Part shown: positions 1 through 8,417 of the stretch, piece after piece
How the letters are laid out: each line of letters begins with the position of its first letter
Position numbering within the stretch: position 1 is the first letter of the stretch
From: Archangium lansingense
GTDB taxonomy: Bacteria; Myxococcota; Myxococcia; Myxococcales; Myxococcaceae
Direction: 5' to 3'
DNA: 64,000 nt
Assembly (NCBI RefSeq): GCF_026626635.1
Contig: NZ_JAPNKA010000001.1
Location: 12,260,501-12,324,500, forward strand
Program-made: the position numbers and the translations under genes
The notes under the pieces: model-generated
Databases searched by the model: none
Seen by the model: only the letters and a program-made list of their open reading frames with translations
What the model was told of the DNA's origin: nothing

Positions 1-82
1 GCTTAGCGCAGAGCGGGTCCTGAGAAGAGGCGGGCGGAGCGCCCAGCAGCGACAACACCAACACAGTAGCGGTAGCGGTCAT
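1..82 (-). CDS. N-terminus of a secreted protein (cut by the window edge)
   Basis: From an ATG at 82 the minus strand stays open to the left edge and reads MTATATVLVLSLLGAPPASS followed by QDPLCAK. This has the form of a Sec signal peptide: a short polar start, a hydrophobic core and small residues before the likely cleavage site. The gene would be divergent from the histidine kinase at 356. Only about 27 codons are visible, there is no clear Shine-Dalgarno sequence, and the rest of the protein lies outside the window, so no function can be given. Confidence 0.4.
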   Translation of the reverse strand, partial: MTATATVLVLSLLGAPPASSQDPLCAK

Positions 83-355
83 AGGGCGGAGCAGCTTGCA
101 CCAGACGGCGGGCTTGATTGAACCCTCGGCGTGCCGAAGTGGCCAAAGAAGCAGGTCTGCCTCCCCCTCCATCTCCTGGGTGTTCAGGGAGGCTGAAACT
201 CTTGAGCCACCGGGCCCCTGAGTGCCCTACGGGACAGCGGGCGGGCAAGGGCCTGTCCCTGAAGGAAAATGTGCCCGCCAGACGGTTGAAGCCGTGGGGG
301 AGCAGCAGCGCCGCGCACTCCGCGGCGGCGCTCACGAAACAGGAGGAGCCCCCAT
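83..355. other. intergenic region between divergent genes
   Basis: This 273-nt gap should hold the promoters of the leftward secreted-protein gene and the rightward kinase gene. I found no convincing sigma-70 or sigma-54 element and no RNA gene. An AGGAGG Shine-Dalgarno sequence lies about 8 nt before the kinase ATG at 356. Confidence 0.5.
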
Positions 356-1450
356 ATGGATACGACGCTCCCGCTGGAGCAATACCGGTTGCTGGTCGAG
401 CACGCCCCCACGATGGTGTGGCGCTCGGGGCTGGACGGCCTGTGCAACTACTTCAACGCCACCTGGCTGCGATTCACCGGACGGACCCAGGAGCAAGAGG
501 TGGGAAACGGGTGGGTCTCCGGAGTCCACCCGGACGACATGAAGCGCTGCATGGAGATCTACCTCTCCAACTTCGAGCGGCGCCAACCCTTCGAGATGGA
601 ATACCGGCTGCGGCGCTGCGACGGCGTCTATCGCAGCATCTTCGACCGGGGCGTGCCCTTCACGGATGACCAGGGCCACTTCGCGGGCTTCATCGGAAGC
701 TGCGTCGACGTGCAAGAACGCCTCGAGGCGGACCGGGCCAAGGCGACCTTCGTCGCCCTCGCCGCTCACGAGCTGCGCACGCCCCTGTGCTCGATGCAGA
801 TGTACCTGGAAGCGATGCGTCGGCAGCTCGAGCAGGCGGAGCCAGCGACGAGCAGCGCACTGATGCGGATGAGCGCACAGCTCGATCGGGTCTCTACCCT
901 GGTGCATGACCTGGAAGACACCGGGCGGCGGGACGCGAACCTCCCGCTCGTCATGAACAAGGAGGAGCTGGAGCTGTCCGAGCTCGTTCAGGAGGTCGTG
1001 GCGAAACACCGCGACACCCTGACGCTCCGCGCCCGAGGACGCCAACGCCATGGCTTCGAGCTGTCCATCGGCCCGGGCCCCTGGCCAGTCCTCGCGGACC
1101 GTGAGCGCCTGGAGCACGTGCTGGACAGACTGCTCATCAATGCCCTCAAGTACTCACCCCAGGGAGGAACCATCCGCGTCTGCCTCGCCCGTGAGGGAGA
1201 CGTGTTGAAGCTGTCCGTCTCGGACCAGGGCATCGGGATTCCCGCCTCCGACGTTCCCTTCCTGACCCGGCCCTACTTCCGCGCAAGCAACGTCTCTCCC
1301 GAGAACTTCCCCGGGCTCGGGCTCGGGCTGCCCCTGGTCAAGGACATCGTGGAAGCGCATGGCGGTGGGCTCCGCATCCAGAGTGAGCAGGGACAGGGCA
1401 CGACCGTCACCATCTTCCTGCCGGAAGCGCTCTCGGAGGCGCGGGTATGA
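356..1450 (+). CDS. PAS-domain sensor histidine kinase
   Basis: A 364-residue soluble kinase with no membrane segment. Residues about 8-125 form a PAS/PAC domain (WLRFTG, HPDD, then a YRLRRCDGVYR-type PAC strand). The HisKA helix follows, with the H-box AAHELRTPL and phospho-acceptor His138. The C-terminal HATPase has the N box (LLINALKYS), G1 (DQGIGIP) and G2 (GLGLGLPLVK). It probably senses a cytoplasmic ligand or redox cue through PAS. The start is set by an AGGAGG Shine-Dalgarno sequence. Its end overlaps the next gene by 4 nt (ATGA), so the two are translationally coupled and the receiver at 1447 is the obvious partner. Confidence 0.93.
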   Translation: MDTTLPLEQYRLLVEHAPTMVWRSGLDGLCNYFNATWLRFTGRTQEQEVGNGWVSGVHPDDMKRCMEIYLSNFERRQPFEMEYRLRRCDGVYRSIFDRGVPFTDDQGHFAGFIGSCVDVQERLEADRAKATFVALAAHELRTPLCSMQMYLEAMRRQLEQAEPATSSALMRMSAQLDRVSTLVHDLEDTGRRDANLPLVMNKEELELSELVQEVVAKHRDTLTLRARGRQRHGFELSIGPGPWPVLADRERLEHVLDRLLINALKYSPQGGTIRVCLAREGDVLKLSVSDQGIGIPASDVPFLTRPYFRASNVSPENFPGLGLGLPLVKDIVEAHGGGLRIQSEQGQGTTVTIFLPEALSEARV

Positions 1451-1803
1451 AGCGCGTGCTCGTCGTCGATGACGACCCGGACATCCTCGATTCACTCACG
1501 ATGCTGCTCGAGACCCACTACGAGGTCACCCCCACCGAGGACGGCACCAGTGCGCTGGAGCTACTCGAGGAGCAAGCGTTCGACGCAGTCGTGCTCGACC
1601 TGATGCTGCCCGTGTTCGACGGCACCCGCGTCCTCGAGGAGCTGCGCCATCGAGGCAACGGGGTTCCCGTCATCCTCATCTCCGCGCACCGTGACCTCGA
1701 CAGGCAGGAGGAGCAGCACCGGCAGCTGGGCGCCTTCGCCTCGCTGCGCAAGCCCTTCAACATCCAGGAGTTGGAGAAGCGACTCGAGGAGGCCCTCGGA
1801 TAG
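1447..1803 (+). CDS. single-domain response regulator
   Basis: A 118-residue stand-alone receiver domain. It has the acidic pocket VVDDDPD near the N-terminus, phospho-acceptor Asp51 in VVLDLMLP, the conserved Ser (LISAH) and the Lys-Pro pair (RKPF). There is no output domain, so it probably acts by protein-protein contact or as a phosphorelay intermediate. The ATG overlaps the stop of the PAS kinase gene, which marks the two as a cognate pair. It resembles CheY and DivK-type receivers, but nothing here ties it to the chemotaxis block, which faces the other way. Confidence 0.92.
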   Translation: MKRVLVVDDDPDILDSLTMLLETHYEVTPTEDGTSALELLEEQAFDAVVLDLMLPVFDGTRVLEELRHRGNGVPVILISAHRDLDRQEEQHRQLGAFASLRKPFNIQELEKRLEEALG

Positions 1804-1832
1804 GAGGCGGCCGGCTCTGGTACACTGGGCGT

Positions 1833-2453
1833 ATGTTCCTCAAGGACGTCGAGACGCACGAAGGCACGGGGCAGTACGCCGAGCTCATCCGAAGGGCCCG
1901 GCAGAACGGGGCAGCCCCCTCGGGACTGTGGCACCTGCTCGCGTTCAAGCCGGAGATGACGGAGGCGCTGACGCAGTTCACCCAGGCGGCGATGCGCGGC
2001 CCCTCGCCGCTCCCGCCCGGGATGCGCGAGCTGATTGCTGCCTTCACGTCGCGGCGCAACCAGTGTGTGTTTTGAACGAACTCTCACGCCGCGGTCGCGG
2101 CGCGAATGCTGGGCGATGAGCAGAAGGTCCAGGCCGTCCTGGAGAACTACGAATCGGCTCCCATCCCGGAGGCCGAGCGGGTGTTGTTTCGCTTCCTGGA
2201 GAAGGTGAATCGAGAGGCGGAGCACATCCGCCAGGAGGATGTGGAGGCTGTGAAGGCAGCAGGCTGGACGGAGGAAGCCATCTACGACGCCATCACCGTC
2301 TGCTCGCTGTTCAACTTCTACAACCGGTGGGCGGATGCCACCGGCGTTCGCGAGCACCCCGTCGAGGTCTACGAGCGCAGCGCCGAGCGACTCTCCAAGG
2401 GCGGGTATGTCGCGAGCCCTCCCGCGGGCCCTCCGCCCGGCAAGGACAAGTAA
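1833..2453 (+). CDS. AhpD-like peroxidase-related selenoprotein (in-frame UGA read as Sec)
   Basis: Standard translation stops at TGA 2073-2075, but the frame continues open for 126 more codons to TAA at 2451-2453, giving 206 residues if the TGA is decoded. The N-terminal part ends in RELIAAFTSRRNQCVF and the continuation begins TNSHAAVAARMLGDE. Together they form the carboxymuconolactone decarboxylase/AhpD active site, with the usual CxxC-x3-H appearing as Cys78-x2-Sec81-x3-His85. The C-terminal half (ERVLFRFLEKV, then VKAAGWTEEAIYDAI and FNFYNR) matches the peroxidase-related branch of the family. A hairpin at 2087-2102 fits a bacterial SECIS. The expected role is thiol- or selenol-dependent peroxide reduction in the cytoplasm. 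The alternative, a nonsense-mutated Cys gene, is less likely because the TGA sits exactly on the catalytic Cys codon and the downstream frame is intact. Confidence 0.85.
2087..2102 (+). promoter_or_regulatory. candidate bacterial SECIS hairpin
   Basis: CGCCGC-GGTC-GCGGCG forms a perfect 6-bp stem with a GGTC loop. The loop begins 18 nt after the TGA at 2073-2075. Bacterial SECIS elements are hairpins just downstream of the UGA, with a G early in the apical loop about 16-37 nt away, so position and loop both fit. In GC-rich DNA a 6-bp GC stem can arise by chance, so the element supports the active-site argument but does not prove it. Confidence 0.65.
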
Positions 2454-2523
2454 GGCCCGGGGGTGCGTGGGGTTCGCGCACTCCCAGGTGGGAACCTGCT
2501 TCTACGCGACACCCTCACCCCGT

Positions 2524-2544
2524 CCCTCTCCCGGTGGGAGAGGG
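2524..2544. terminator. palindromic repeat, probable bidirectional terminator
   Basis: CCCTCTCCC-GGT-GGGAGAGGG is a 9-bp perfect stem lying between the convergent selenoprotein gene (ends 2453) and cheB (ends 2564). It is one of a family of near-identical hairpins in this window and is followed by GATATT and then a TTTT run near 2556-2559. Confidence 0.6.
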
Positions 2545-2563
2545 GATATTGGGGGTTTTAGGT

Positions 2564-3646
2564 TCAGGGTGCGCGGATGCGGCGCGCCCGGCGCAGTACG
2601 GCCCCTGCGATGGCCGAGATGGGAACCACCTCGTCCACCGCGCCTCGCTGAATGGCCGCTCGCGGCATCCCGAAGACCACGCAGCTCGCCTCGTCCTGGG
2701 CAATCGTCTCCGCCCCGGCCAGCTTCATCGCCAGCAGCCCTTCTGCTCCGTCCTCGCCCATCCCTGTCAGCAGCACCCCCACCCCGTTCTCCCCCGCGGC
2801 CCTCGCCACCGACTGGAACAGCACGTCCACGCTCGGCTTGTGCCCCGACACCCGCCCTCCGTCCATCAGCTCCACCTGATAGTGGCCTCCGGTGCGCCTC
2901 ACCCGCAGGTGCCGGTTGCCCGGCGCAATCAGCGCCCTGCCCTGCAGCACGCGGTCTCCCTGCTCCGCCTCCTTCACCTCGATGCGGCAGATCTCATGCA
3001 GCCGCTTCGCGAAGGCCGAGGTGAACTGCTCCGGCATGTGCTGCACGATGACGATTCCCGGGCAGTCCGGAGGCATCGGCTCCAACACCTGCCGCAGCGC
3101 CTCCGTCCCTCCCGTGGAGGCCCCCACCGCCACCACCTTGTCCGTCGTCACCGTGAGCAGCGAGGACAACGGCCGCTCCAGCAGTCGCTCCGGTGGCTCC
3201 ACCTCCACCTTCGCCGGAGGCCCCCGCCGCGCCAGCCGGGACCGAGCCCGCGCTGCGTTGCGAAGCGCCTCCACGAGCCGAGCCCGCGACTCGCGCAGGA
3301 AGTCCCCGACTCCAAGCTGGGGCTTGGCGATGATCTCCAGTGCACCCTCTTGCAGCGCGCGCACCGCCGTCTCCGAGCCCGGCCCCGCCAGCCCCGAGCA
3401 CACCACCACCGGCACCGGATTGTCCTCCCGCATCAGCTCGCGCAGGAACGTCAGCCCGTCCATGCGGGGCATCTCCAGGTCCAGCAGGATGACGTCCGGC
3501 CGGCGGCTCTTCATCTTCTGCCGGGCGATGAGCGGGTCTGAGGCCACCTCCACCTTCATTCCCGGCACGTGCTCCAGGAGCAGCAGCACGCCCTGGCGCA
3601 CCACCGCGGAGTCATCCACCACCAGTACGCGTAGCACCGAAGCCAT
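2564..3646 (-). CDS. cheB: CheB, chemoreceptor glutamate methylesterase/deamidase
   Basis: 360 residues with the full CheB layout. The N-terminal receiver has VVDDSAVVR and phospho-acceptor Asp56 in ILLDLEMP. A linker of about 50 residues follows, then the C-terminal methylesterase with catalytic Ser in VAVGASTGG, His in VIVQHMPEQF and Asp in GMGEDGAEG. It removes methyl groups from receptor glutamates in the signalling domain, which provides adaptation. It is the last gene of the leftward che transcript, 3 nt downstream of cheR. No cheD is present to share the deamidase role. Confidence 0.96.
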   Translation of the reverse strand: MASVLRVLVVDDSAVVRQGVLLLLEHVPGMKVEVASDPLIARQKMKSRRPDVILLDLEMPRMDGLTFLRELMREDNPVPVVVCSGLAGPGSETAVRALQEGALEIIAKPQLGVGDFLRESRARLVEALRNAARARSRLARRGPPAKVEVEPPERLLERPLSSLLTVTTDKVVAVGASTGGTEALRQVLEPMPPDCPGIVIVQHMPEQFTSAFAKRLHEICRIEVKEAEQGDRVLQGRALIAPGNRHLRVRRTGGHYQVELMDGGRVSGHKPSVDVLFQSVARAAGENGVGVLLTGMGEDGAEGLLAMKLAGAETIAQDEASCVVFGMPRAAIQRGAVDEVVPISAIAGAVLRRARRIRAP

Positions 3647-3649
3647 GCC

Positions 3650-4555
3650 TCACCCTTTCCGGGTGGTCTCCCGGTTCTGGAGCCGCGGCGCGTAGACGGT
3701 GGGCATCACCGTGCGCACGCCCCACCCGGGGCCCGTGAGGCTCTCGGAGTGTCCGAGAAACAGCAGCCCGTGAGGCGACAGGTGGTTCAACAGCCGCTCC
3801 ACCGCCCGCGCCTTCGACGCCGCGTCGAAGTAGATGAGCACGTTGCGGCAGAAGATGAGATCGAAGCGGCCCACCAGCCCCTGGCCATCATTCAGGTTCA
3901 CCCGCTGGAAGCGCACCAGCGAGCGCAGCTCCGGGCCAGCCTTCATATTCCCTTCCTGACTGCCCACCCCGCGCAGCATGTACGCCCGGAGGTAGTTCCT
4001 TGGAATCCCCTCCGCCTTCTCCAAGGGCCAGAGCGCCTGGCGCGCCCGCTCCAGCACACGCGTGGAGAGGTCCGTCGCCAGGACCTGGATGTCCCAATCC
4101 TCCTCAGCCGGCAGATGGTGGCGCAGCACCATGGCCAGGGTGAAGGGCTCCTCGCCCGACGAGCAACCCGCGCTCCACACCCGCACCCGCCGTCCCTCGC
4201 CAGTGCCGGTGTCCCCACGCTCCCGCCACCGGGGCAGCACCTCGCGCTCCAGAAACTCGAAGTGCCGGGGCTCGCGGAAGAAGTGCGTCTCGTGCGTGCA
4301 GAGCGCGTCCAGCAGCCGCACCCGCTCCACTGCATCCTCCTCCGCTTGCTGAAGGTAGGCGCCGAACGAGAGCCCTCCCAGCTCGCGCAGCCGCCGCGAC
4401 ACCCGCCCCACCAGCAGCGCCTTCTTCGCCGGAGACAGCCAGATGCCCGCCTCGCGGTAGACGAGTTTCTGGTAGCCGGTGAACTCCCGGTCGGTCAGCG
4501 GCGGTGGCTCTTTCGGGAGAACGGGGGCTCCCTCCTTCCGAAGGCTCTCGCTCAT
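3650..4555 (-). CDS. cheR: CheR, chemoreceptor methyltransferase
   Basis: 301 residues. The N-terminal helical domain (LTDREFTGYQKLVYREAGIWL) has the form of the CheR N-domain, and the SAM-binding core shows VWSAGCSSGEEP and later FDLIFCRNVLIYFD. It methylates receptor glutamates using S-adenosylmethionine. Its start overlaps the end of mcp1 by 4 nt. The two outer receptors in this locus end in a peptide matching the CheR-tethering consensus, whereas the receptor directly upstream does not, so CheR may be recruited mainly to the outer two. Confidence 0.96.
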   Translation of the reverse strand: MSESLRKEGAPVLPKEPPPLTDREFTGYQKLVYREAGIWLSPAKKALLVGRVSRRLRELGGLSFGAYLQQAEEDAVERVRLLDALCTHETHFFREPRHFEFLEREVLPRWRERGDTGTGEGRRVRVWSAGCSSGEEPFTLAMVLRHHLPAEEDWDIQVLATDLSTRVLERARQALWPLEKAEGIPRNYLRAYMLRGVGSQEGNMKAGPELRSLVRFQRVNLNDGQGLVGRFDLIFCRNVLIYFDAASKARAVERLLNHLSPHGLLFLGHSESLTGPGWGVRTVMPTVYAPRLQNRETTRKG

Positions 4556-6135
4556 GCCGCGGCCTCCCGCTCGTGTCCGGTGGAGACGCCTGGAGCGCGC
4601 GGCGGGAGCATCACGGCGCGACCAGAACCCTCGGCCAGCTGGAAGAAGGACACCAACCGCAGCAGCGCCTCCGCCTGCGAGGACAACTCCTCCGCCGTGG
4701 ACGCCAGCTCCTCGGATGCCGATGCGTTTCGCTGCGTCACCCCGTCCACGTACACCATCGCCTTGTTCATCTGCGCCACCCCGCTGGCCTGCTCGGTCGA
4801 GGCCGCCACCACCTCCTGCACCAGGTCCGCCGTCTTGCGAATGGAGGGCACCAGTGCCTCCAGCAACTCACCCGAGCGTGCCGCCACCGTCACGCTGCTC
4901 GTCGCCAGCCCAGAAATCTCCTTCGCCGCCGTCCGGCTTCTCTCCGCCAGCTTGCGCACCTCCGTCGCCACCACCGCGAAGCCCTTGCCGTGCTCGCCCG
5001 CCCTCGCTGCTTCAATCGCCGCGTTCAGCGCCAGCAGGTTCGTCTGGTAGGCGATCTCCTCGATGATGGAGATCTTCTCCGCGATGGAGCTCATGGCCAC
5101 CACCGTCTCCTTCACCGCCCGGCCGCCCTCCTCGGCATCCTTCGCCCCCAGCACGGCCATCTGCTCCATCTGCCGACCGTGGTCCCGGTTCTGCGAGATG
5201 CTGGCCGTCATCTGCTCCAGGCTGGAGGTGGTCTCCTCCACGCTGCTGGCCTGCTCACTGGTTCCCTTGGCCAGGTTCTGCGAAGAGGCGGACACCTGGG
5301 ACGAAGCCGCGGCCAACGAGTTGGCGCCCTCGCGCACCTCGCCAATGACCTCGGCCAGCCTGAGCACCATGTACCCCATGGACGCCAGCAGCCGCCCCGT
5401 CTCGTCTCGAGCCGTCTCCTCGATTCGCACGCCCAGGTCACCGCTGGCGATCCGGTCCGCCACCACCACCGCCTGCGCCAGCGGCAGAGAGATAGAGCGG
5501 GAGACGAAGAAGCAGAACAACACGCTCACAGCGAGACTGGCCAACAGCACCCAGAAGATCCACCGGCGGGCGCTCTCGTGGGTGGCGTTCGAGTGCGCCA
5601 CCGCCTTCATGCTAGCCTTGTAATGGGTGTCCCGGAGCGTGCGCAGCTGGGTGTTCGTCGCAAAGAAGTTGTGGTGCGAGCCATTGGCGATGAGGTCCTG
5701 CGCCTCGGCGATCTGCCCGGCCCGCGAGAGCATGATGATCCGGTCATGGTCGGCCACGTAGGCCTTCCAGAGCTCCTTGAACTCCGCGAAGTCGCGACGC
5801 TCCTCCTCGGAGACGGCGTGCGGCGCGAACTGCTCCATGCTGTTCTCGAGTTTGGCGAGGTCCTCGAGCATTCGCTTCTCGTAATTGGCCATGACCGTGG
5901 GGTCGCGCGAGATGGAATGCAGCAGCTCGGCGCGGCGGAAGCTCGCCAGACGATCGGTCGCGTCCGCGAGGTGCAGGATGCTCGGCAGCCGGTTCGCGGA
6001 CACATCATCGGACGCGCTGCGCATGTCATCCATGCACGCAATGGCGAAGAGGCCCAGGAAGGTGGTGAATCCCAGCAGGACGCCAAAAGCGACGAGCAGC
6101 TTCGAGGAGATCCTCAAGTCACGGAATGAGGCCAT
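4552..6135 (-). CDS. methyl-accepting chemotaxis protein (mcp1)
   Basis: 527 residues: a first membrane helix near residues 12-33 (LLVAFGVLLGFTTFLGLFAI), a periplasmic helical-bundle region of about 150 residues, a second helix around 190-210 (FWVLLASLAVSVLFCFFV), a HAMP domain, and a cytoplasmic coiled coil with the conserved hairpin tip (AYQTNLLALNAAIEAARAGE). The signalling half is nearly identical at DNA level to mcp2 and mcp3, while the sensor halves differ, so each probably detects a different input through shared kinase machinery. The C-terminus is GHEREAAA and lacks the aromatic pentapeptide found on mcp2 and mcp3. Confidence 0.95.
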   Translation of the reverse strand: MASFRDLRISSKLLVAFGVLLGFTTFLGLFAIACMDDMRSASDDVSANRLPSILHLADATDRLASFRRAELLHSISRDPTVMANYEKRMLEDLAKLENSMEQFAPHAVSEEERRDFAEFKELWKAYVADHDRIIMLSRAGQIAEAQDLIANGSHHNFFATNTQLRTLRDTHYKASMKAVAHSNATHESARRWIFWVLLASLAVSVLFCFFVSRSISLPLAQAVVVADRIASGDLGVRIEETARDETGRLLASMGYMVLRLAEVIGEVREGANSLAAASSQVSASSQNLAKGTSEQASSVEETTSSLEQMTASISQNRDHGRQMEQMAVLGAKDAEEGGRAVKETVVAMSSIAEKISIIEEIAYQTNLLALNAAIEAARAGEHGKGFAVVATEVRKLAERSRTAAKEISGLATSSVTVAARSGELLEALVPSIRKTADLVQEVVAASTEQASGVAQMNKAMVYVDGVTQRNASASEELASTAEELSSQAEALLRLVSFFQLAEGSGRAVMLPPRAPGVSTGHEREAAA

Positions 6136-6189
6136 GGAGAGCAGTGCGAAAGAGAGGAATGGAAGCGGGTGTCAGAGGAGGGCGTCAGG

Positions 6190-6708
6190 TCAGGGAGTGT
6201 CAGGCGGAGCGTCCACCGGGGCCCGCAGCGCGCTGGCCGCCAGCACCTCCTGACTGCTGAGCACCTTGTCGATGTTCAGCAACAGGACGAACTTCTTGCC
6301 CGTCCCCAACCTTCCCATCCCCAACAGGTAGTCCACGTGCACCGGTGTGCCGAACGTCGGCGGCGCTGCCACCGCCTCGGGCTCCAGCTCGATGACCTGC
6401 CCAATGGCGTCCGACAGCAACCCCAGCACCACGCGCTCTCCCCCCAGCTTCACCTCCACCACCACGATGCAGCTCCACCGGGTGAGCGTCGAGGTCCCCA
6501 TCCCCAGCTTCACCGCCAGGTCCACCACCGGAACCACGCTGCCTCTCAGGTTGAACACCCCCCTCACCCATACCGGCGTTCCCGGCACCCTCGTCACCGT
6601 GTCGTACTCGATGATCTCCTTCACCTGCAGGATGCCGAGTGCGTACTCCTCTCCGGCGATGATGAAGCTGAGGTACTGCGTGGACACGGAAGAAGGCTGT
6701 GTGTTCAT
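6190..6708 (-). CDS. cheW: CheW coupling protein (copy 1)
   Basis: 172 residues forming one CheW SH3-like double barrel: YLSFIIAGEEYALGILQVKE, then RVPGTPVWVRGVFNLRGSV and VDYLLGMGRLG. It links receptors to CheA. It sits between mcp1 and mcp2 with gaps of 54 and 9 nt. The protein is almost the same as the second CheW at 10365-10931, differing mainly at the two ends and a few internal sites, which points to recent duplication of a cheW-mcp unit. Confidence 0.96.
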   Translation of the reverse strand: MNTQPSSVSTQYLSFIIAGEEYALGILQVKEIIEYDTVTRVPGTPVWVRGVFNLRGSVVPVVDLAVKLGMGTSTLTRWSCIVVVEVKLGGERVVLGLLSDAIGQVIELEPEAVAAPPTFGTPVHVDYLLGMGRLGTGKKFVLLLNIDKVLSSQEVLAASALRAPVDAPPDTP

Positions 6709-6717
6709 GACGGGTAC

Positions 6718-8394
6718 CTAGAAGCGCTTGAACTCGCGGTCTTCATCCCGGAGCGCAGCCGGAGCGAGAGAAGGAGGTGAAGCGGCCATGGGGCCGAGCG
6801 CGTTCGCCGCGGCCTTCAGCCCATGTCCCGCGGAGGAAGCCCGCCGAGCGGGAGGCCGGGACACCGGATGCCAGGCGCGCTCGGAGCCCTCCGACAGGCG
6901 GAAGAAGGACACCAACTGGCTGAGCGCCTCCGCCTGGGTGGACATCTCCTCCGCCGTCGACGCCAGCTCCTCGGACGCCGACGCGTTTCGCTGCGTCACC
7001 TGATCCACGTGCTGCATCGCCCTGTTCATCTGGGTGACGCCGCTGGTCTGCTCCGCCGAGGCCGCCACCACCTCCAGCACCAGGTCCGCCGTCTTGCGGA
7101 TGGAGGGCACCAGATCCTCCAGCAACTGTCCCGAGCGCGTCGCCACCTTCACGCTGCTCGTCGCCAGCCCAGAGATCTCCTTCGCCGCCGTCTGGCTCCT
7201 CTCCGCCAGCTTGCGCACCTCCGTCGCCACCACCGCGAAGCCCTTGCCGTGCTCCCCTGCCCTCGCTGCTTCAATCGCCGCGTTCAGCGCCAGCAGGTTC
7301 GTCTGGTAGGCAATCTCTTCGATGATGGAGATCTTCTCCGCGATGGAGCTCATGGCCTCCACCGTCTCCTTCACCGCCCGGCCGCCCTCCTCGGCATCCT
7401 TGGCGCCCTGCACGGCCATCTGCTCCATCTGCCGGCCGTGGTCCCGGTTCTGCGAGATGCTGGCCGTCATCTGCTCCAGGCTGGAGGTGGTCTCCTCCAC
7501 GCTGCTGGCCTGCTCACTGGTTCCCTGGGCCAGGGTTTGAGTGGAGGCGGACACCTGGGAGGAGGCCGAGGCGAGCGCGCTGGCGCCCTCGCGCACATCA
7601 CCGATGACCTGGCCGAGCTTCTGCACCATGCGCTGCATGGCCGCCAGCAGGAGCCCCACCTCGTCCTCGCGCCGCACATCGATGCGGACGGAGAGGTCCC
7701 CCTCGGAGATGCGGTCCGCCAATGCCACCGCTCTGAGCATCGGCCGGGAGATGGAGCGGGTGAGCACGAGCCCGATGACCACGAAGACGATGCTGGAGAG
7801 CGCGCACAAGAGGAGGGACATCCCCTGCATCCCTTCATAGGCGGCGTCCGAACGCAGGGCCGCCTCCGCGCCAGCCTTGACGTTGAGGGCCACCAGCGCA
7901 TCCAGCTTCGCCGACACGGCATCGAAGACCTGCTGCTCGCGCTCCCGGGCGACGAGGAACGCCGCCTGGCCATCTTCCGCCCGCGAGAGGGCAAGGAGCT
8001 TCTCGTGCTCCCCGAGATAGTCCTTCCAGCGCGCCCGGGCCTCGTCGAACAGGGTGCGCTCCTCCTCCAGTAGGATGGTTGGCGTGAACCGCTCGAAATC
8101 GCGCTCGATCTCCTCGCGCGCTTCACGCATCCGCCGCTCGAAGAGAGCCTTCTGAGCAGCATCGGTCGAGTAGGTGTACTGCAACTCCGCGTTGCGGAAC
8201 GCCCCGAGGTGGGTATTCGCATCCGAGATGTAGCTGATACCCGGCAACCAGCGCTGGGACACCTCCTTGGCCGCGAGACGTATCGGCTCCATCTGCCTCA
8301 TGCCCACCGCGCCCATCACCCCCCCGTTGACGCAGAGGACGAGGACCGCGACAAGGAGCTTGGAGGAGATCTTCAGGTTGTCGAACCAGCTCAT
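6718..8394 (-). CDS. methyl-accepting chemotaxis protein (mcp2)
   Basis: 558 residues with two membrane helices (about 13-33 and 190-212, LLLCALSSIVFVVIGLVL), a helical-bundle sensor, HAMP and the standard signalling hairpin. After the hairpin comes a flexible Pro/Ala/Ser-rich linker of about 45 residues ending in EFKRF. Known CheR tethers fit x-[HFYW]-x2-[HFYW], and E-F-K-R-F fits exactly, so this receptor should recruit CheR through its tail. It lies 23 nt downstream of cheA in the same operon. Confidence 0.95.
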   Translation of the reverse strand: MSWFDNLKISSKLLVAVLVLCVNGGVMGAVGMRQMEPIRLAAKEVSQRWLPGISYISDANTHLGAFRNAELQYTYSTDAAQKALFERRMREAREEIERDFERFTPTILLEEERTLFDEARARWKDYLGEHEKLLALSRAEDGQAAFLVAREREQQVFDAVSAKLDALVALNVKAGAEAALRSDAAYEGMQGMSLLLCALSSIVFVVIGLVLTRSISRPMLRAVALADRISEGDLSVRIDVRREDEVGLLLAAMQRMVQKLGQVIGDVREGASALASASSQVSASTQTLAQGTSEQASSVEETTSSLEQMTASISQNRDHGRQMEQMAVQGAKDAEEGGRAVKETVEAMSSIAEKISIIEEIAYQTNLLALNAAIEAARAGEHGKGFAVVATEVRKLAERSQTAAKEISGLATSSVKVATRSGQLLEDLVPSIRKTADLVLEVVAASAEQTSGVTQMNRAMQHVDQVTQRNASASEELASTAEEMSTQAEALSQLVSFFRLSEGSERAWHPVSRPPARRASSAGHGLKAAANALGPMAASPPSLAPAALRDEDREFKRF

Positions 8395-8417
8395 GGACGC
8401 TCGAATGGGCGAAGGAG

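Noticed and set aside
1812..1833. A leaderless promoter for the selenoprotein gene (TACACT just before the ATG)
   Set aside because: No -35 element lies at the right distance, and the gene could be read through from the two-component pair 30 nt upstream.
2106..2453. A separate 115-residue protein starting at the ATG 2106
   Set aside because: It is the C-terminal half of the AhpD-like protein; the 10 codons between the TGA and this ATG contain the family His, so translation must pass the TGA.
4504..8073. Long rightward ORFs opposite the receptor genes, similar to each other
   Set aside because: They resemble one another only because the receptor genes beneath them are duplicated.
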